Origin: Planctomycetota bacterium
GTDB lineage: Bacteria; Planctomycetota; GCA-002687715
DNA: 64,000 bases
Reading direction: 5' to 3'
NCBI GenBank assembly: GCA_009691765.1
Contig: SIAO01000008.1
Location: 1-64,000, forward strand
The notes beneath the pieces were generated by a model. That model saw only the letters and a list, made by a program, of their open reading frames with translations. It was not told the DNA's origin and searched no databases. Below, piece by piece: positions 51,901-60,003 of this stretch (positions within the stretch are counted from its first letter, which is position 1; every line of letters begins with the position of its first letter). Position numbers and translations under genes: made by a program.

Positions 51901-54162
51901 ACGCTCGACAACGCAGCCCTCATCGCGTTGCTCGCGAATCGCGATGCGTGGCATGAGCGCAAAGCACGAGAAGTTCTGGCTACGCGCACGCTGTCGTCTT
52001 CCGACACAGCACTGTTGGAGGCGCTGTTCCATGGCGATGATGCGCTGCTGCGCCTGCGAGCGCTTTGGGCCCTGGCTTGCACCAACACTCTCACTCGCGC
52101 GCAACTCGCGAAGGCACTGAGCGATCGTGACAAGTCTTTGCGCGCGTGGGGTGTGAGGCTCAGCGCTGAAGGCAATGCCCTGTCCGTCGCAGAACACACG
52201 CGCTTCCTTGCGCTCGCGCAGTCAGACCCCTCCGCAGTCGTGCGCCGCGAACTTGCATCAGCATTGCAACGCTTGCCGCTCAGCGAGCGTCAGGGCATTG
52301 CTACCGCTCTCGCGCAGCACGCCGAAGACGCCGACGATCCGCAGATTCCCGTGTTGCTGTGGGTGGCTGTCGCTCCGCTTGCACGCGAACAACCAGAGGC
52401 GTGCGCCGCACTGGCTGCCGAGACGCGCATCCCCAAACTCGCTCGCTGGTGCGCTGAACGGCTCGCCGAACTTGGCGACAGCGCGGTGACGGCTCTCGCG
52501 CACGCAACGGATGCGACGCCCGCATTGCGCGCAATCGCTCTTGCTGCACTACAGCGCGCCGTTGCAGCGGGCCACAAGCTGGCGCTCACGGTCGAACTGC
52601 GCCAGTTGCTGAATCACGCGGCCGCTGATGAGAGCAATGGAAATGACGGCGTTTTTCTTGCTGCCTTACTCGGCGTCGAAGAACAGCGCGAAGTCCTGCG
52701 CAAACTCGCCACAGACCACGCTGCGGATGTGAAGACTCGCCTCGAAGCCCTTCGTGTCTTGGCATTGAGACCACAGCTTGCAGAAGTGCCCATGCTGATA
52801 GACGCACTGCAAGAACCCGTGTTGGCAGAGACCAGCGTGAGTGCACTTTCCACCATGGACGACAAGTCCGCGCGGGAAGCGCTCCTCGCTGCCGCACCGC
52901 ACCTGCAAGCCGCTGCGCTCCTGCGTTGCGTTGCCACCTTGGCCGCGCGTCCAGAATCGGCGCTTGCTCTCTTGGAACTCGTCGCGAAAAAACGGCTCCC
53001 ACGCGATGTCCTCGACGCCCCGACACGCCGCCTGTTGGCCTTGCATCATGATGAAACTGTGAGCGCCGCCCTCGAACGCGTCTGGGGGCGCGTGCGCGAA
53101 CAAGGCAAAGCTACAGAACGCATCGAAGCCCTACTGAAACGCTGCACTCCGGCGGCTCTGGCGCACGCGGACTTGGCGCACGGCCGCGCGCTCTACGCAC
53201 GCACATGTCGCAACTGCCACAAACTCTTTGATGATGGCCGCAGCGTCGGTCCAGAAATTACCGGCAGCAACCGTGCCGACCTGCGTTATCTCTTGAGCAA
53301 CATTCTTGATCCTTCAGCAGAAGTTGCCAACGATTACCGCTTGGTGAATGTGCGCATGGAAGATGGACGTTTGCTTTCGGGCGTGCTGGCGCGTGAAGAC
53401 GAGACCTCGCTGGAATTACTCGCACAAGACGCCACACATCAGCTTCGTCGTGCGGACATCGCCATCGGTGCTGATGGCACGCGCGATCTGTGGCATGGCG
53501 AAGCGTCAATGATGCCCGAAGACCAACTCGTGGGCATGTCAGAACCTGACATCTTCGCTTTGCTCGCCTACCTGCGCTCGCCGCAGCAGACTCCCATGCG
53601 CGCCGACGAACGCACCTTGCCGCTGTTTTTCGATGGCACCTCGCTTGCCATGTTTCGTGGCGATCCCCAAGTTTGGAGTGTTGAAAACGGCGCGATCGTG
53701 GGACGCACCACCGGTCTGCGCGAGAACAGTTTCCTTGTGTCCGAATTGCTGCTGCGAGATTTCCGCCTTAGCGTCGATGTTGAACTCAAAGGCAACCTCG
53801 GCAACAGCGGCATTCAATTCCGCAGCGAGCCCCACGGCGAAAACAGCGTTGCGGGCTACCAAGCCGACATCGGCGTCGGTTGGTGGGGCAAACTCTATGA
53901 AGAGCACGGACGCGGCGTGATCGCAACACCCGAAGGTCCAGAACCCGGAGGCGCGGGCGTGCATCGCTACGAGATCGTTGCGGTCGGCGAGCGCATTCTC
54001 ATCGCGCTCGATGGAAAGCAGTGCTGCGATCTGAACGACCCCACTGGACGACGCGAAGGACGCATCGCCTTCCAAGTGCACTCGGGCGGAGCCACCGAAG
54101 TGCGCTTCACGGCACTGCGTTTGGAAGCCGCAACGGAAGCCAAACTCACTACGTTGCGCTGA
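48901..54162 (+). CDS. Giant PVC-type haem-binding protein: FG-GAP, propeller, HEAT, CxxCH, DUF1080 fusion
   Basis: The ATG at 48,901 gives a signal peptide (IMIVLSLLVGALAAQE). Domains in order: VCBS/FG-GAP repeats (about 30-410; DINGDGILDAV, DADGDGMNDVV), a jelly-roll segment (446-596; FDFEAGSLSGWSVEG), the PVC 'membrane-bound dehydrogenase' six-bladed propeller (624-985; PEGFEVDALAAEP), HEAT-like helical repeats (990-1420), a single haem site CRNCH (Cys1436) in a c-type domain with ILDPSAEVANDY, and a DUF1080 domain (1573-1745). It would be an exported electron-transfer protein acting on sugars, with glycan-binding or -cleaving activity at its end. At 1753 residues it is longer than usual family members. 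Confidence 0.9.
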   Translation: MHQRTATLRIMIVLSLLVGALAAQEHRVLRFEVKSLDQRFMAEGAAYVDINGDGILDAVNADRWWRGPDFTASTLWSNAQPFDPARYSETFFIWGDDLDADGDNDLLVVGFPGKELRWHENPGRDATDVWPRHVVFEGVDNESPAYENLVGDARREVVAMHAGRMGWIAPANLADLRTAWSFHPISVAGLGGAFTHGLGVGDLNGDQRADVLWKQGFWLQPEGAETLAEWPYTPWAFAGPGGAQMLVFDADGDGMNDVVSADAAHGYGLVAHLQRRGREGGVGFAALRIMGSVPEQNTYGCCVGGLHAAALADLSGDGIPDVVTGNRPWAHMGHDPADKGPATLLWFETQRGPAPSEVHFIPHVIDDVTGVGTQVSVADIQGDGAADIVVSNKRGFVVVQGRAEMVGRRAWQAANPKAIANYDPEATQRQDWAAIGESPRNAEGQVLNFDFEAGSLSGWSVEGNAFAGQPVRGDRVHARRSDMHSNHLGEYWIGSYESAHHDAALGSMVSPAFVLHKAWVSFLVAGGPWAETRVEIARKDNGAVLARASGKESEELAPVAFNLTEHVGTLVEVRVIDERQGHWGHINFDHLRLHDTEPQFGARTQAPSPEEQLNGFTAAVAAARMTVPEGFEVDALAAEPMVHQPIAMTIDARGRIWIAEAYAYPQRQPEGQGRDRILVLEDRDKDTHFETATVFQTGLNLVSGLEVGHGGVFVGAAPWLLFIPDRNDDLVPDAAPEILLDGFGFQDTHETLNAFCFGPDGWLYGCHGVFTHSRVGAPGTPDKERIPLNAAVWRWHPKRRVFEVFAAGTSNPWGLDFDEHGEAFVSACVIPHLYHIVPGGRYERQAGAHFEPWVREDIQTIADHRHYVGENPHAGNETSASAGGGHAHCGLICYLGDKFPAEWRGALLMDNIHGNRLNSDRLSPKASSFVASHGPDALLSNDKFFRGIAFRAAPDGSVVFTDWYDRQACHRNEPAIWDRSNGRVYRLRYGAAQAWTEDLATLDNAALIALLANRDAWHERKAREVLATRTLSSSDTALLEALFHGDDALLRLRALWALACTNTLTRAQLAKALSDRDKSLRAWGVRLSAEGNALSVAEHTRFLALAQSDPSAVVRRELASALQRLPLSERQGIATALAQHAEDADDPQIPVLLWVAVAPLAREQPEACAALAAETRIPKLARWCAERLAELGDSAVTALAHATDATPALRAIALAALQRAVAAGHKLALTVELRQLLNHAAADESNGNDGVFLAALLGVEEQREVLRKLATDHAADVKTRLEALRVLALRPQLAEVPMLIDALQEPVLAETSVSALSTMDDKSAREALLAAAPHLQAAALLRCVATLAARPESALALLELVAKKRLPRDVLDAPTRRLLALHHDETVSAALERVWGRVREQGKATERIEALLKRCTPAALAHADLAHGRALYARTCRNCHKLFDDGRSVGPEITGSNRADLRYLLSNILDPSAEVANDYRLVNVRMEDGRLLSGVLAREDETSLELLAQDATHQLRRADIAIGADGTRDLWHGEASMMPEDQLVGMSEPDIFALLAYLRSPQQTPMRADERTLPLFFDGTSLAMFRGDPQVWSVENGAIVGRTTGLRENSFLVSELLLRDFRLSVDVELKGNLGNSGIQFRSEPHGENSVAGYQADIGVGWWGKLYEEHGRGVIATPEGPEPGGAGVHRYEIVAVGERILIALDGKQCCDLNDPTGRREGRIAFQVHSGGATEVRFTALRLEAATEAKLTTLR

Positions 54163-54175
54163 CTCAAAAGTACGA

Positions 54176-54203
54176 CGGGCCCGACGCTTGCGCGCCGGAC
54201 CCG
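54176..54203 (+). terminator. 12-pair hairpin after the giant gene
   Basis: CGGGCCCGACGC pairs with GCGCCGGACCCG (two mismatches) around a TTGC loop, 14 bases after the stop of the 1753-residue gene and ending one base before the minus-strand tRNA-Met. It probably ends transcription from the plus strand, or from the tRNA on the minus strand. Confidence 0.6.
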
Positions 54204-54204
54204 A

Positions 54205-54278
54205 TAGCGGCGATAGGATTCGAACCTATGACCCGCGGCTTATGAATCCGCTGCTCTAACCAACTGAGCTACGCCGCC
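54205..54278 (-). tRNA. tRNA-Met (anticodon CAT, elongator type)
   Basis: The reverse complement forms a 74-base cloverleaf with acceptor GGCGGCG/CGCCGCT (G1-U72 wobble), D-arm AGCTCAGTTGGTTAGAGC, T-arm ATAGG-TTCGAAT-CCTAT and anticodon loop TTCATAA. The anticodon stem is GCGGA/GCCGC, so positions 31 and 39 are A and G and do not pair. The three G-C pairs of initiator tRNA are absent, which favours elongator Met; a lysidine-modified tRNA-Ile cannot be fully excluded. Confidence 0.9.
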
Positions 54279-54333
54279 ATGGCGCTCCGTGGTGATATCA
54301 GTCGACCCTACCCCGAACAAGCCGGAACGAGCC

Positions 54334-55179
54334 TCAGCGCAGTGCTTGCCCGGGCACTAAATCGGGGATGGCGCTAGCGATCCACGCAGGATTTGTGAGT
54401 GCTTCAGGAACGCAGCGGAGCGGAATCCCACCCGGCCCAAGAATGCGCCCGCCACAGGCCTGGACGATGGCATCAGCGGCCACGGTGTCCCAGATTTTCG
54501 TCCCACCGGCGCTCATAGCCGCATGCGCATGAGCATCGGCAATGTGAACGATTTTCAAAGCCGCACCACGCGGCGCAGTTTGATGCGGCGGCAAGCAAGA
54601 CAGCAGCGCTTCCAACCGTTTCGAGCGATGCCAACGCGAAGTCAGCACCTGCAATTCTTCCCCTTTGCGCCACGGCAACATGCCGCGCAGTGGGCGTTCA
54701 GATCCATCGGCGCGCACAAGCCACGCACCGACGCCACGCACACCAACAAAGCTGCACGCCTGAGCAGGATGATGCACTACGCCGAAGTGGACTTCACCGT
54801 CGAGCACGAGACCGATATTGACGCAATACTCGCTACCACCGCGCACAAACTCTGCGGTTCCGTCGAGAGGATCGACCGCCCAGAACGTGGTTGAGCTCCC
54901 CGGATCGAATGCGCCGACGTCCTCTTCGGAGAGCAGCGCAACTCCGGGTGTCGCGCGTTGAAGGCCAACAACGATCACATCATGCGCTGCAAGATCTGCA
55001 TCGGTGACGGCTGAATGGTCCTCTTTGCGGCGCACGCCGAGATCCGGGCGCGCAGCGACTTCGAGAATGGCCGCACCCGCACGCCGCGCGATGGCTTCCA
55101 GCTCACGCGCCAACTTCGTCCCGCGCTGAAAGTTCAGCGCCTCATCAAGCAATGCTGACCTGCGGGCACAGGTAAACAT
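54334..55179 (-). CDS. Inositol monophosphatase family / CysQ-like phosphatase
   Basis: The 281-residue protein shows the Li-sensitive phosphatase fold: metal ligands in LLSEEDVG (Glu85/Glu86), [10 protein letters not shown] (Asp103, Asp106) and the late [11 protein letters not shown] strand. It dephosphorylates either 3'-phosphoadenosine 5'-phosphate (CysQ), inositol phosphate or fructose-1,6-bisphosphate. The order (aldolase directly upstream) would suit a sugar-phosphate role, whereas the sequence style ([15 protein letters not shown]) is closest to CysQ. The start at 55,179 overlaps the aldolase gene by 35 bases, so a slightly later start is possible. Confidence 0.87.
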   Translation of the reverse strand: MFTCARRSALLDEALNFQRGTKLARELEAIARRAGAAILEVAARPDLGVRRKEDHSAVTDADLAAHDVIVVGLQRATPGVALLSEEDVGAFDPGSSTTFWAVDPLDGTAEFVRGGSEYCVNIGLVLDGEVHFGVVHHPAQACSFVGVRGVGAWLVRADGSERPLRGMLPWRKGEELQVLTSRWHRSKRLEALLSCLPPHQTAPRGAALKIVHIADAHAHAAMSAGGTKIWDTVAADAIVQACGGRILGPGGIPLRCVPEALTNPAWIASAIPDLVPGQALR

Positions 55180-56206
55180 CTTGAATGGCGTTTAGCAGTT
55201 TGACTCCGTCAGCCATGGGCTTTTGAAAGGCCTTGCGCCCAGAAATCAGACCTGTGCCACCAGCGCGCTTATTCACGACTGCGGTGGTGACCGCATCGAC
55301 CATGTCGTTGGCCCCTGAAGCCCCACCGCTGTTGATCAACCCTGCGCGGCCCATGTAGCAATTCGCAAGCTGATAGCGCGTGAGGTCGATGGGATTGTCG
55401 CTGCTCAACTTGTCATAGACCTTGCTCGAGGTCTTGCCGAAGTTCTGCAACGCTTTGTAGCCGCCATTGTTCTCCGGGAGCTTCTGCTTGATGATGTCGG
55501 CTTCCAGCGTGACGCCGAGGTGATTCGCTTGACCGGTGAGGTCCGCCGCTGCGTGATAATCCACGCCGCCTTGCTTGAAGGACGCATTGCGCAAGTAGCA
55601 CCACAGCACGGTGAACATGCCGAGCTCGTGCGCGCGCGCAAAAGCGGCGCTCACTTCTTGCAATTGACGATGCGATTCTTCCGTGCCCCAGTAAATTGTG
55701 GCGCCGACACCCACGCAACCCATCTCGAAGGCGCGCTCGACACTGCCGAACATGATCTGGTCGTAGGTGTTCGGGTAACTGAGCAGTTCGTTGTGATTGA
55801 ACTTCATGATCATGGGAATGCGATGCGCGTAGCGGCGCGCCACCGAACCCAAAACGCCGTAGGTGCTGGCTACGGCGTTGCAGCCGCCTTCAATCGCCAA
55901 CTCGCAGATGTTCGCGGGGTCGAAATACTGAGGCTCGGGAGCGAACGATGCACCAGCGCTGTGCTCGATGCCTTGGTCCACAGGCAAGATGCTCACATAG
56001 CCAGTGCCGGCGAGCCGCCCGCTGTTGAAAAGCGTGCCGAGATTGCGCAGCACATTGGGACGACGATCTGAGTGCACCATCACGCGGTCGATGAAATCGG
56101 GACCTGGCAAATGCAGTTGGCTCTTCGCGATTGTGCGGCACTCATGAGTCAACAGTGTGCTGTTGGCGCCAAGCAACTCTTGGATCTTGGTGAAAGTGGC
56201 GCTCAT
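55145..56206 (-). CDS. fbaB: Class I fructose-bisphosphate aldolase (FbaB/DhnA type)
   Basis: The 353-residue enzyme cleaves fructose-1,6-bisphosphate to two triose phosphates through a lysine Schiff base. [34 protein letters not shown] and [14 protein letters not shown] are typical of the archaeal-type class I group in bacteria, and [12 protein letters not shown] with [15 protein letters not shown] forms the phosphate loop. The ATG at 56,206 has GGAGAG seven bases upstream; the frame is open further but those residues are not family-like. The gene lies between the five-haem cytochrome and the CysQ-like gene on the same strand, so a shared transcript is likely. Confidence 0.95.
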   Translation of the reverse strand: MSATFTKIQELLGANSTLLTHECRTIAKSQLHLPGPDFIDRVMVHSDRRPNVLRNLGTLFNSGRLAGTGYVSILPVDQGIEHSAGASFAPEPQYFDPANICELAIEGGCNAVASTYGVLGSVARRYAHRIPMIMKFNHNELLSYPNTYDQIMFGSVERAFEMGCVGVGATIYWGTEESHRQLQEVSAAFARAHELGMFTVLWCYLRNASFKQGGVDYHAAADLTGQANHLGVTLEADIIKQKLPENNGGYKALQNFGKTSSKVYDKLSSDNPIDLTRYQLANCYMGRAGLINSGGASGANDMVDAVTTAVVNKRAGGTGLISGRKAFQKPMADGVKLLNAIQDVYLCPQVSIA

Positions 56207-56273
56207 GATGCTCTCCGTGCAGCCGGACTGCACTTGATGGTCTGATGGGTCACAGAGCTTACCCCGGCGGGAT

Positions 56274-57305
56274 TCAACGCGTGATCTCCAATTCGGCAAT
56301 GCTCTGAACCAAGGCTTCGACACGACCGGGGGCCTTAGGTAATTCCTGTTCGAGGATCAGATGTGCTTTGGCTGCGTTGGCGGCCGGGAACGAAAGCGTC
56401 ACGGGCCCTGTGGCCGGCAGCGCCTCGTTGCCGTGACGCCATGCCTGATAGGCCTGCCCCACACTCGTGCCCGTTGCATCACTGAAAGCAATACGCAGGC
56501 GCACCGTGCGACCTTCTGTAGCCGGCAGCGCATGGCCCGTGAGAGCCGTCAGCACCACCTCCACGTTGTCGCCCTTGAAATTCGCCTTCAATTCAGCGGC
56601 TCCGCGCACCACTACGCCGCGCCTTGCACCGCTGAAGGCATGCACGCGACAGGCCTGTTCGCCGATGGTGTATTTCTCTTTGATCGTTGGCGAAGTCACC
56701 AGTTTGCGCTGCACCGCAGGCATATGGCAACTTTGACAAGTCCGGCCTTCTTTCGCCGCAGTGCCCGCCAAGTAACTCGTGCCCTGATCGTGCTCAGCGC
56801 GCGCTTGCGGTTGTCCATGGCAGGAAAGGCACATGTCCGCTTTGCGATAACCGTCATCCGCATCGACGCCGCCGTGCCCAGTGCTGTCGTAGGGCCCTAA
56901 GTAGCGGTTGCCCTTCATGTGGCAAGTGACGCAATTCACTCCAACTTCGCGGTCGTTCTTGCGCGGCAACGGCAGCTTGCCCATGCCTTGCAGCATCAGT
57001 TCCTGCGGCGCGTGGCATGGCGCGCAAGATTCGCCCTTGTCTGCAAGCTCCGCGATAGCCGCCTGAAACACAGGATCGGTCCAGCTCTGCGCGTGCAGCG
57101 TGCCTTCCCATTCCTTGCACACATCTTCGTGGCACTTGGTGCACGTGCCGACCAAACGCGCGAGGCCTTCACGTTCTGTAGGCTGCGCAGATTCCAACAC
57201 AGAGCCTTCGGGCGAAGCGCTGGAAGCACCGACTAACAACAAAGCAGCGGTAACGAGAACGCAAGCACTCAGCAGTAGGCGCATGACGCCGGACATCATA
57301 CGCAA
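56274..57305 (-). CDS. Secreted five-haem c-type cytochrome
   Basis: The 343-residue protein has a signal peptide and five CxxCH haem sites (Cys55, 94, 125, 159 and 190, counted from 57,305), with further His for axial ligation ([14 protein letters not shown]). The pattern resembles the cytochrome c554/NapC-associated multihaem group. The last 120 residues lack haem sites and look like a beta domain ([20 protein letters not shown]). It would shuttle electrons in the periplasm; the partner reductase is not in view. A second Met at 57,284 would remove the 10-base overlap with the DAHP synthase gene and is equally plausible as start. Confidence 0.87.
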   Translation of the reverse strand: MRMMSGVMRLLLSACVLVTAALLLVGASSASPEGSVLESAQPTEREGLARLVGTCTKCHEDVCKEWEGTLHAQSWTDPVFQAAIAELADKGESCAPCHAPQELMLQGMGKLPLPRKNDREVGVNCVTCHMKGNRYLGPYDSTGHGGVDADDGYRKADMCLSCHGQPQARAEHDQGTSYLAGTAAKEGRTCQSCHMPAVQRKLVTSPTIKEKYTIGEQACRVHAFSGARRGVVVRGAAELKANFKGDNVEVVLTALTGHALPATEGRTVRLRIAFSDATGTSVGQAYQAWRHGNEALPATGPVTLSFPAANAAKAHLILEQELPKAPGRVEALVQSIAELEITR

Positions 57306-58309
57306 CGGCCGATAGCCGCCGCGATAGCACTCGCAGTGCGCACCAGTTCTTGGAACTCAGCGGAGCGGAGCGCTTGGCGCCCATCCGACAGCGCCTTCTC
57401 AGGCTCCTCGTGCACTTCGACAATCAACCCGTCGGCACCGGCTGCGACGGCTGCAAACGCCGCGCTCGCCACCAATTCGCTACGCCCTGTGGCATGGCTT
57501 GGATCCACGATCACGGGCAAATGCGTGAGCCGCTTCAGCACGGGCACAGCCATCACATCGAGGAGATTGCGCGTGTGGCGGTCGAAACTGCGCAGACCGC
57601 GCTCACACAACACCACCTGTGCATTACCGCGCACAAGGATGTACTCGGCGGAAGCCAAGAACTCATCCAACTCCGACATCATGCCGCGCTTCAGCAACAC
57701 CGGCTTGTTGGTGCGGGCTGCTGCTTCGAGCAAAGGAAAGTTTTGCACGCTGCGCGAACCAATCTGCAGCATGTCGGCATAACTCGCCACGAGCTCGGCT
57801 TGTTCAGGAGCCATGACTTCTGTCACTACCGCAAGTTCGAACTCGTCGGCGATCTTGCGCAACAGTTCCAGCCCGCGTTCGCCCAGCCCTTGGAACGCAT
57901 ACGGCGAGGTGCGTGGTTTGAAAGCACCACCGCGCAACACGCGCACACCAGCTTTGGCCACGGCCTCGGCGACCGTACGCAACTGATCTTCGCTCTCGAC
58001 GGCGCAAGGCCCGCCGATGATCTCCACTCGGGACGCTCCGAAAACAGCGCGCCCGACGCTGACTTCTGTGTTGCGTCCTTGCAGCAAACGCGCAGCGAGC
58101 ACATAGGGCGCATCTGATGGCAGAACTCGCTCGACGCAGGGCAGCCGTTCGTAGCGAACCGCTTGTTCAGGGGCTCCACCCCGCACCCGAACCATGGTGC
58201 GCGTGCCGGTGCGCGTCACGGATACTTCGGCAACGCCCAGAGCCTCCGCTGAGTCCAAGACTCCGCGGACTTCCTGTTCACTGACGCCTTCTTTGAGCAA
58301 GACAAACAT
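57296..58309 (-). CDS. aroF: 3-deoxy-7-phosphoheptulonate synthase (AroA-I-beta type)
   Basis: This 337-residue enzyme condenses phosphoenolpyruvate and erythrose-4-phosphate, the first step of aromatic amino acid synthesis. An N-terminal ferredoxin-like regulatory domain (1-70) precedes the barrel with IIGGPCAVESEDQL, RGGAFKPRTSPYAFQGLG, IGSRSVQNFPLLEA, LLKRGMM and the metal/substrate strand VIVDPSHATGRSE. This is the single-domain-plus-ACT-like form found in Thermotoga and many bacteria. It overlaps the cytochrome gene, and a hairpin sits where its ribosome-binding site should be. Confidence 0.95.
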   Translation of the reverse strand: MFVLLKEGVSEQEVRGVLDSAEALGVAEVSVTRTGTRTMVRVRGGAPEQAVRYERLPCVERVLPSDAPYVLAARLLQGRNTEVSVGRAVFGASRVEIIGGPCAVESEDQLRTVAEAVAKAGVRVLRGGAFKPRTSPYAFQGLGERGLELLRKIADEFELAVVTEVMAPEQAELVASYADMLQIGSRSVQNFPLLEAAARTNKPVLLKRGMMSELDEFLASAEYILVRGNAQVVLCERGLRSFDRHTRNLLDVMAVPVLKRLTHLPVIVDPSHATGRSELVASAAFAAVAAGADGLIVEVHEEPEKALSDGRQALRSAEFQELVRTASAIAAAIGRCV

Positions 58310-58315
58310 GGTGGT

Positions 58316-58340
58316 GGCGGCTCCGCACGGAGCGACCGCC
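58316..58340 (-). promoter_or_regulatory. Hairpin at the DAHP synthase ribosome-binding region
   Basis: GGCGG-CTCCG pairs with CGGAG and CCGCC with a two-base loop and a three-base bulge. It starts 7 bases upstream of the ATG at 58,309 on the minus strand, and no separate Shine-Dalgarno is visible. It could modulate translation, or it may be a relic of the upstream pseudogene. Confidence 0.35.
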
Positions 58341-59866
58341 GTGAAGAAACTACCAGCACGCTCACGAATCCCAACGCAGGCACACGTCCTTGTCGCCCCA
58401 ACGGCTCAAATCGCCCATGAAGCCCCTGTGACTTTGCGTCAACCTCGAAACCCCTCTGAATCAGCGAGCAAGTCGGCACCAGTTGGATGACGCGCCCCGC
58501 GTGCTCAAGCAGCAATGGCGGACCCAGCGCAAACACAGCCGACAACGCAGGCTGCTCCTGCAACAGAGCTTCCCAACGCTCCGATCCCTCTTCCACTCGT
58601 TCAAGACGCGCGGCCCAAGGGTCGGATGCAGCCAAAACCAGAGCCAATTCTGTCCAACCAGCATCTCGGCGCAGCAGAGTCCGTCCGCCGAGCAGCGCCA
58701 CCGAGCCCGCTGCACCGTCATCGTCGCCAGGCGCGACAAGCGTGCGCATGCGCTGCAACTGCTCCGATGTCGCCGCAGCGCTACCCACCCAACGCGATGG
58801 TGACGGAGCTTTGGACTGCGGCACCAACCAAGCACCCGTCCACGGAGTCAGCACCCCATAGCGCTGGCTGAGGTCGCGTGCTTCACGAAGAATCTCCGGA
58901 GTCTCGCCCTGAAGTCGCATGAGATCGAGCAACACACCAATGCGGCGCGTGGCGTGCAGGCGCGGGACAAAGGCTGTCAAATCGCCACCTGCGCTGAAAT
59001 CGACGGCCTTGCTGAAGCTCACAGGACCGGTTGCGGATTCGGCACTCACCTTGAGCTGTGCCCGTGGCCCGCCCGACCAACGCCCCGTGATCAACACCTG
59101 CGACCCGCGAAACACATCAGGCAGTGTTTGTGGCGTGACCTGCGTGAGAGTGACGCCTTCAGCCCGCACGTCCAGTTGGGTCAAGCGTGGCTCTGCGAGG
59201 CGCCGGAAGAAGCGTTCGACAACAGGCGCGAGGTCTTCCCCAGCAGCGACGTAGGCGCGCTCGCCGCCACTGCGCTCCGCCAACAAGTCGAGCAGTTCTA
59301 CTCGAACGTCGTTGCCGATGCCGAACACGAACACGCGCGCGCCGCTGAGATTCGCGCGAGCTACTTGACCCCAAATGCTGACGCTCGCTGTGACACCCAC
59401 CGTTGGAGCACCATCGGTGAGCAACACCACGAATCGCGGTGTGCGCGCTACGCGCAACGTAGTGAAAGCAAGCTCCAAGGCTGCAGCGAGGTTTGTGCCA
59501 CCCTCCGCGGTGAGCGCGGCAACGCTCGCGAGAGCCTGCTGCTGATGCGCCGCATCCGCGTTGACGAAATCCTGCTGCACTTTGGCGGTGGATGCAAAGG
59601 TCACGACTGGCCTTCGAGCTTCGCACCATCGGCGTGCACGGCGCAAGAATCCGGAACCAGTCCGGTCGGCAAAGCGCAAACGAAACGGCCTGTCACCACA
59701 CTGCCGTTGGGATTGCGCAAACACACGCTCAGCCGCACGCGAGCAATGTTGTCCGTCACTTCCAGACGGCCATCAACACCCACGACTTCAGCGGGCAGCA
59801 GCTTCAGCACAGCGGACGCAGGCGGGCTAGGACAACGCAAGTCCAGCAGCGCTTGACCAGCAAGGG

Positions 59867-59892
59867 CGCAGGTGAAAAGCGCAGGTGAAAAG
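59867..59892 (+). repeat. 13-base perfect tandem duplication
   Basis: CGCAGGTGAAAAG occurs twice in direct succession (59,867-59,879 and 59,880-59,892). Deleting one unit joins the ATG at 59,931 to the VIT-domain frame, so the duplication is the frameshifting event in the pseudogene's signal-peptide region. Confidence 0.85.
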
Positions 59893-60003
59893 CTCAGGCA
59901 GAAAGATGGAAATGTAAATGCAGTGAAGCATCAGAGGCACGGCGGGCATGCTCCCCACACCTTCAGACGCGGCCGTGCGACCGAGGTTCCGAACCCATAG
60001 CCG

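Larger units (their letters stand above)
58216..59931 (-). pseudogene. Damaged VIT/von Willebrand A domain protein gene
   Basis: The minus strand begins at an ATG (59,931) with a good signal peptide (IYISIFLPELFTCALAGQA when one repeat unit is ignored), but a 13-base tandem duplication shifts the frame. The VIT-domain start follows (VVGVDGRLEVTDNIARVRLS) and stops at 59,601. The next frame resumes at VVTFASTAKVQQDF, the middle of a VWA domain, then GGTNLAAALELAF, FVVLLTDGAPTVG and a C-terminal region. The second half of VIT and the first VWA strand with its DxSxS metal site are missing, about 200 residues by comparison with the usual architecture. Two independent lesions make a functional product unlikely. 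Confidence 0.8.
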
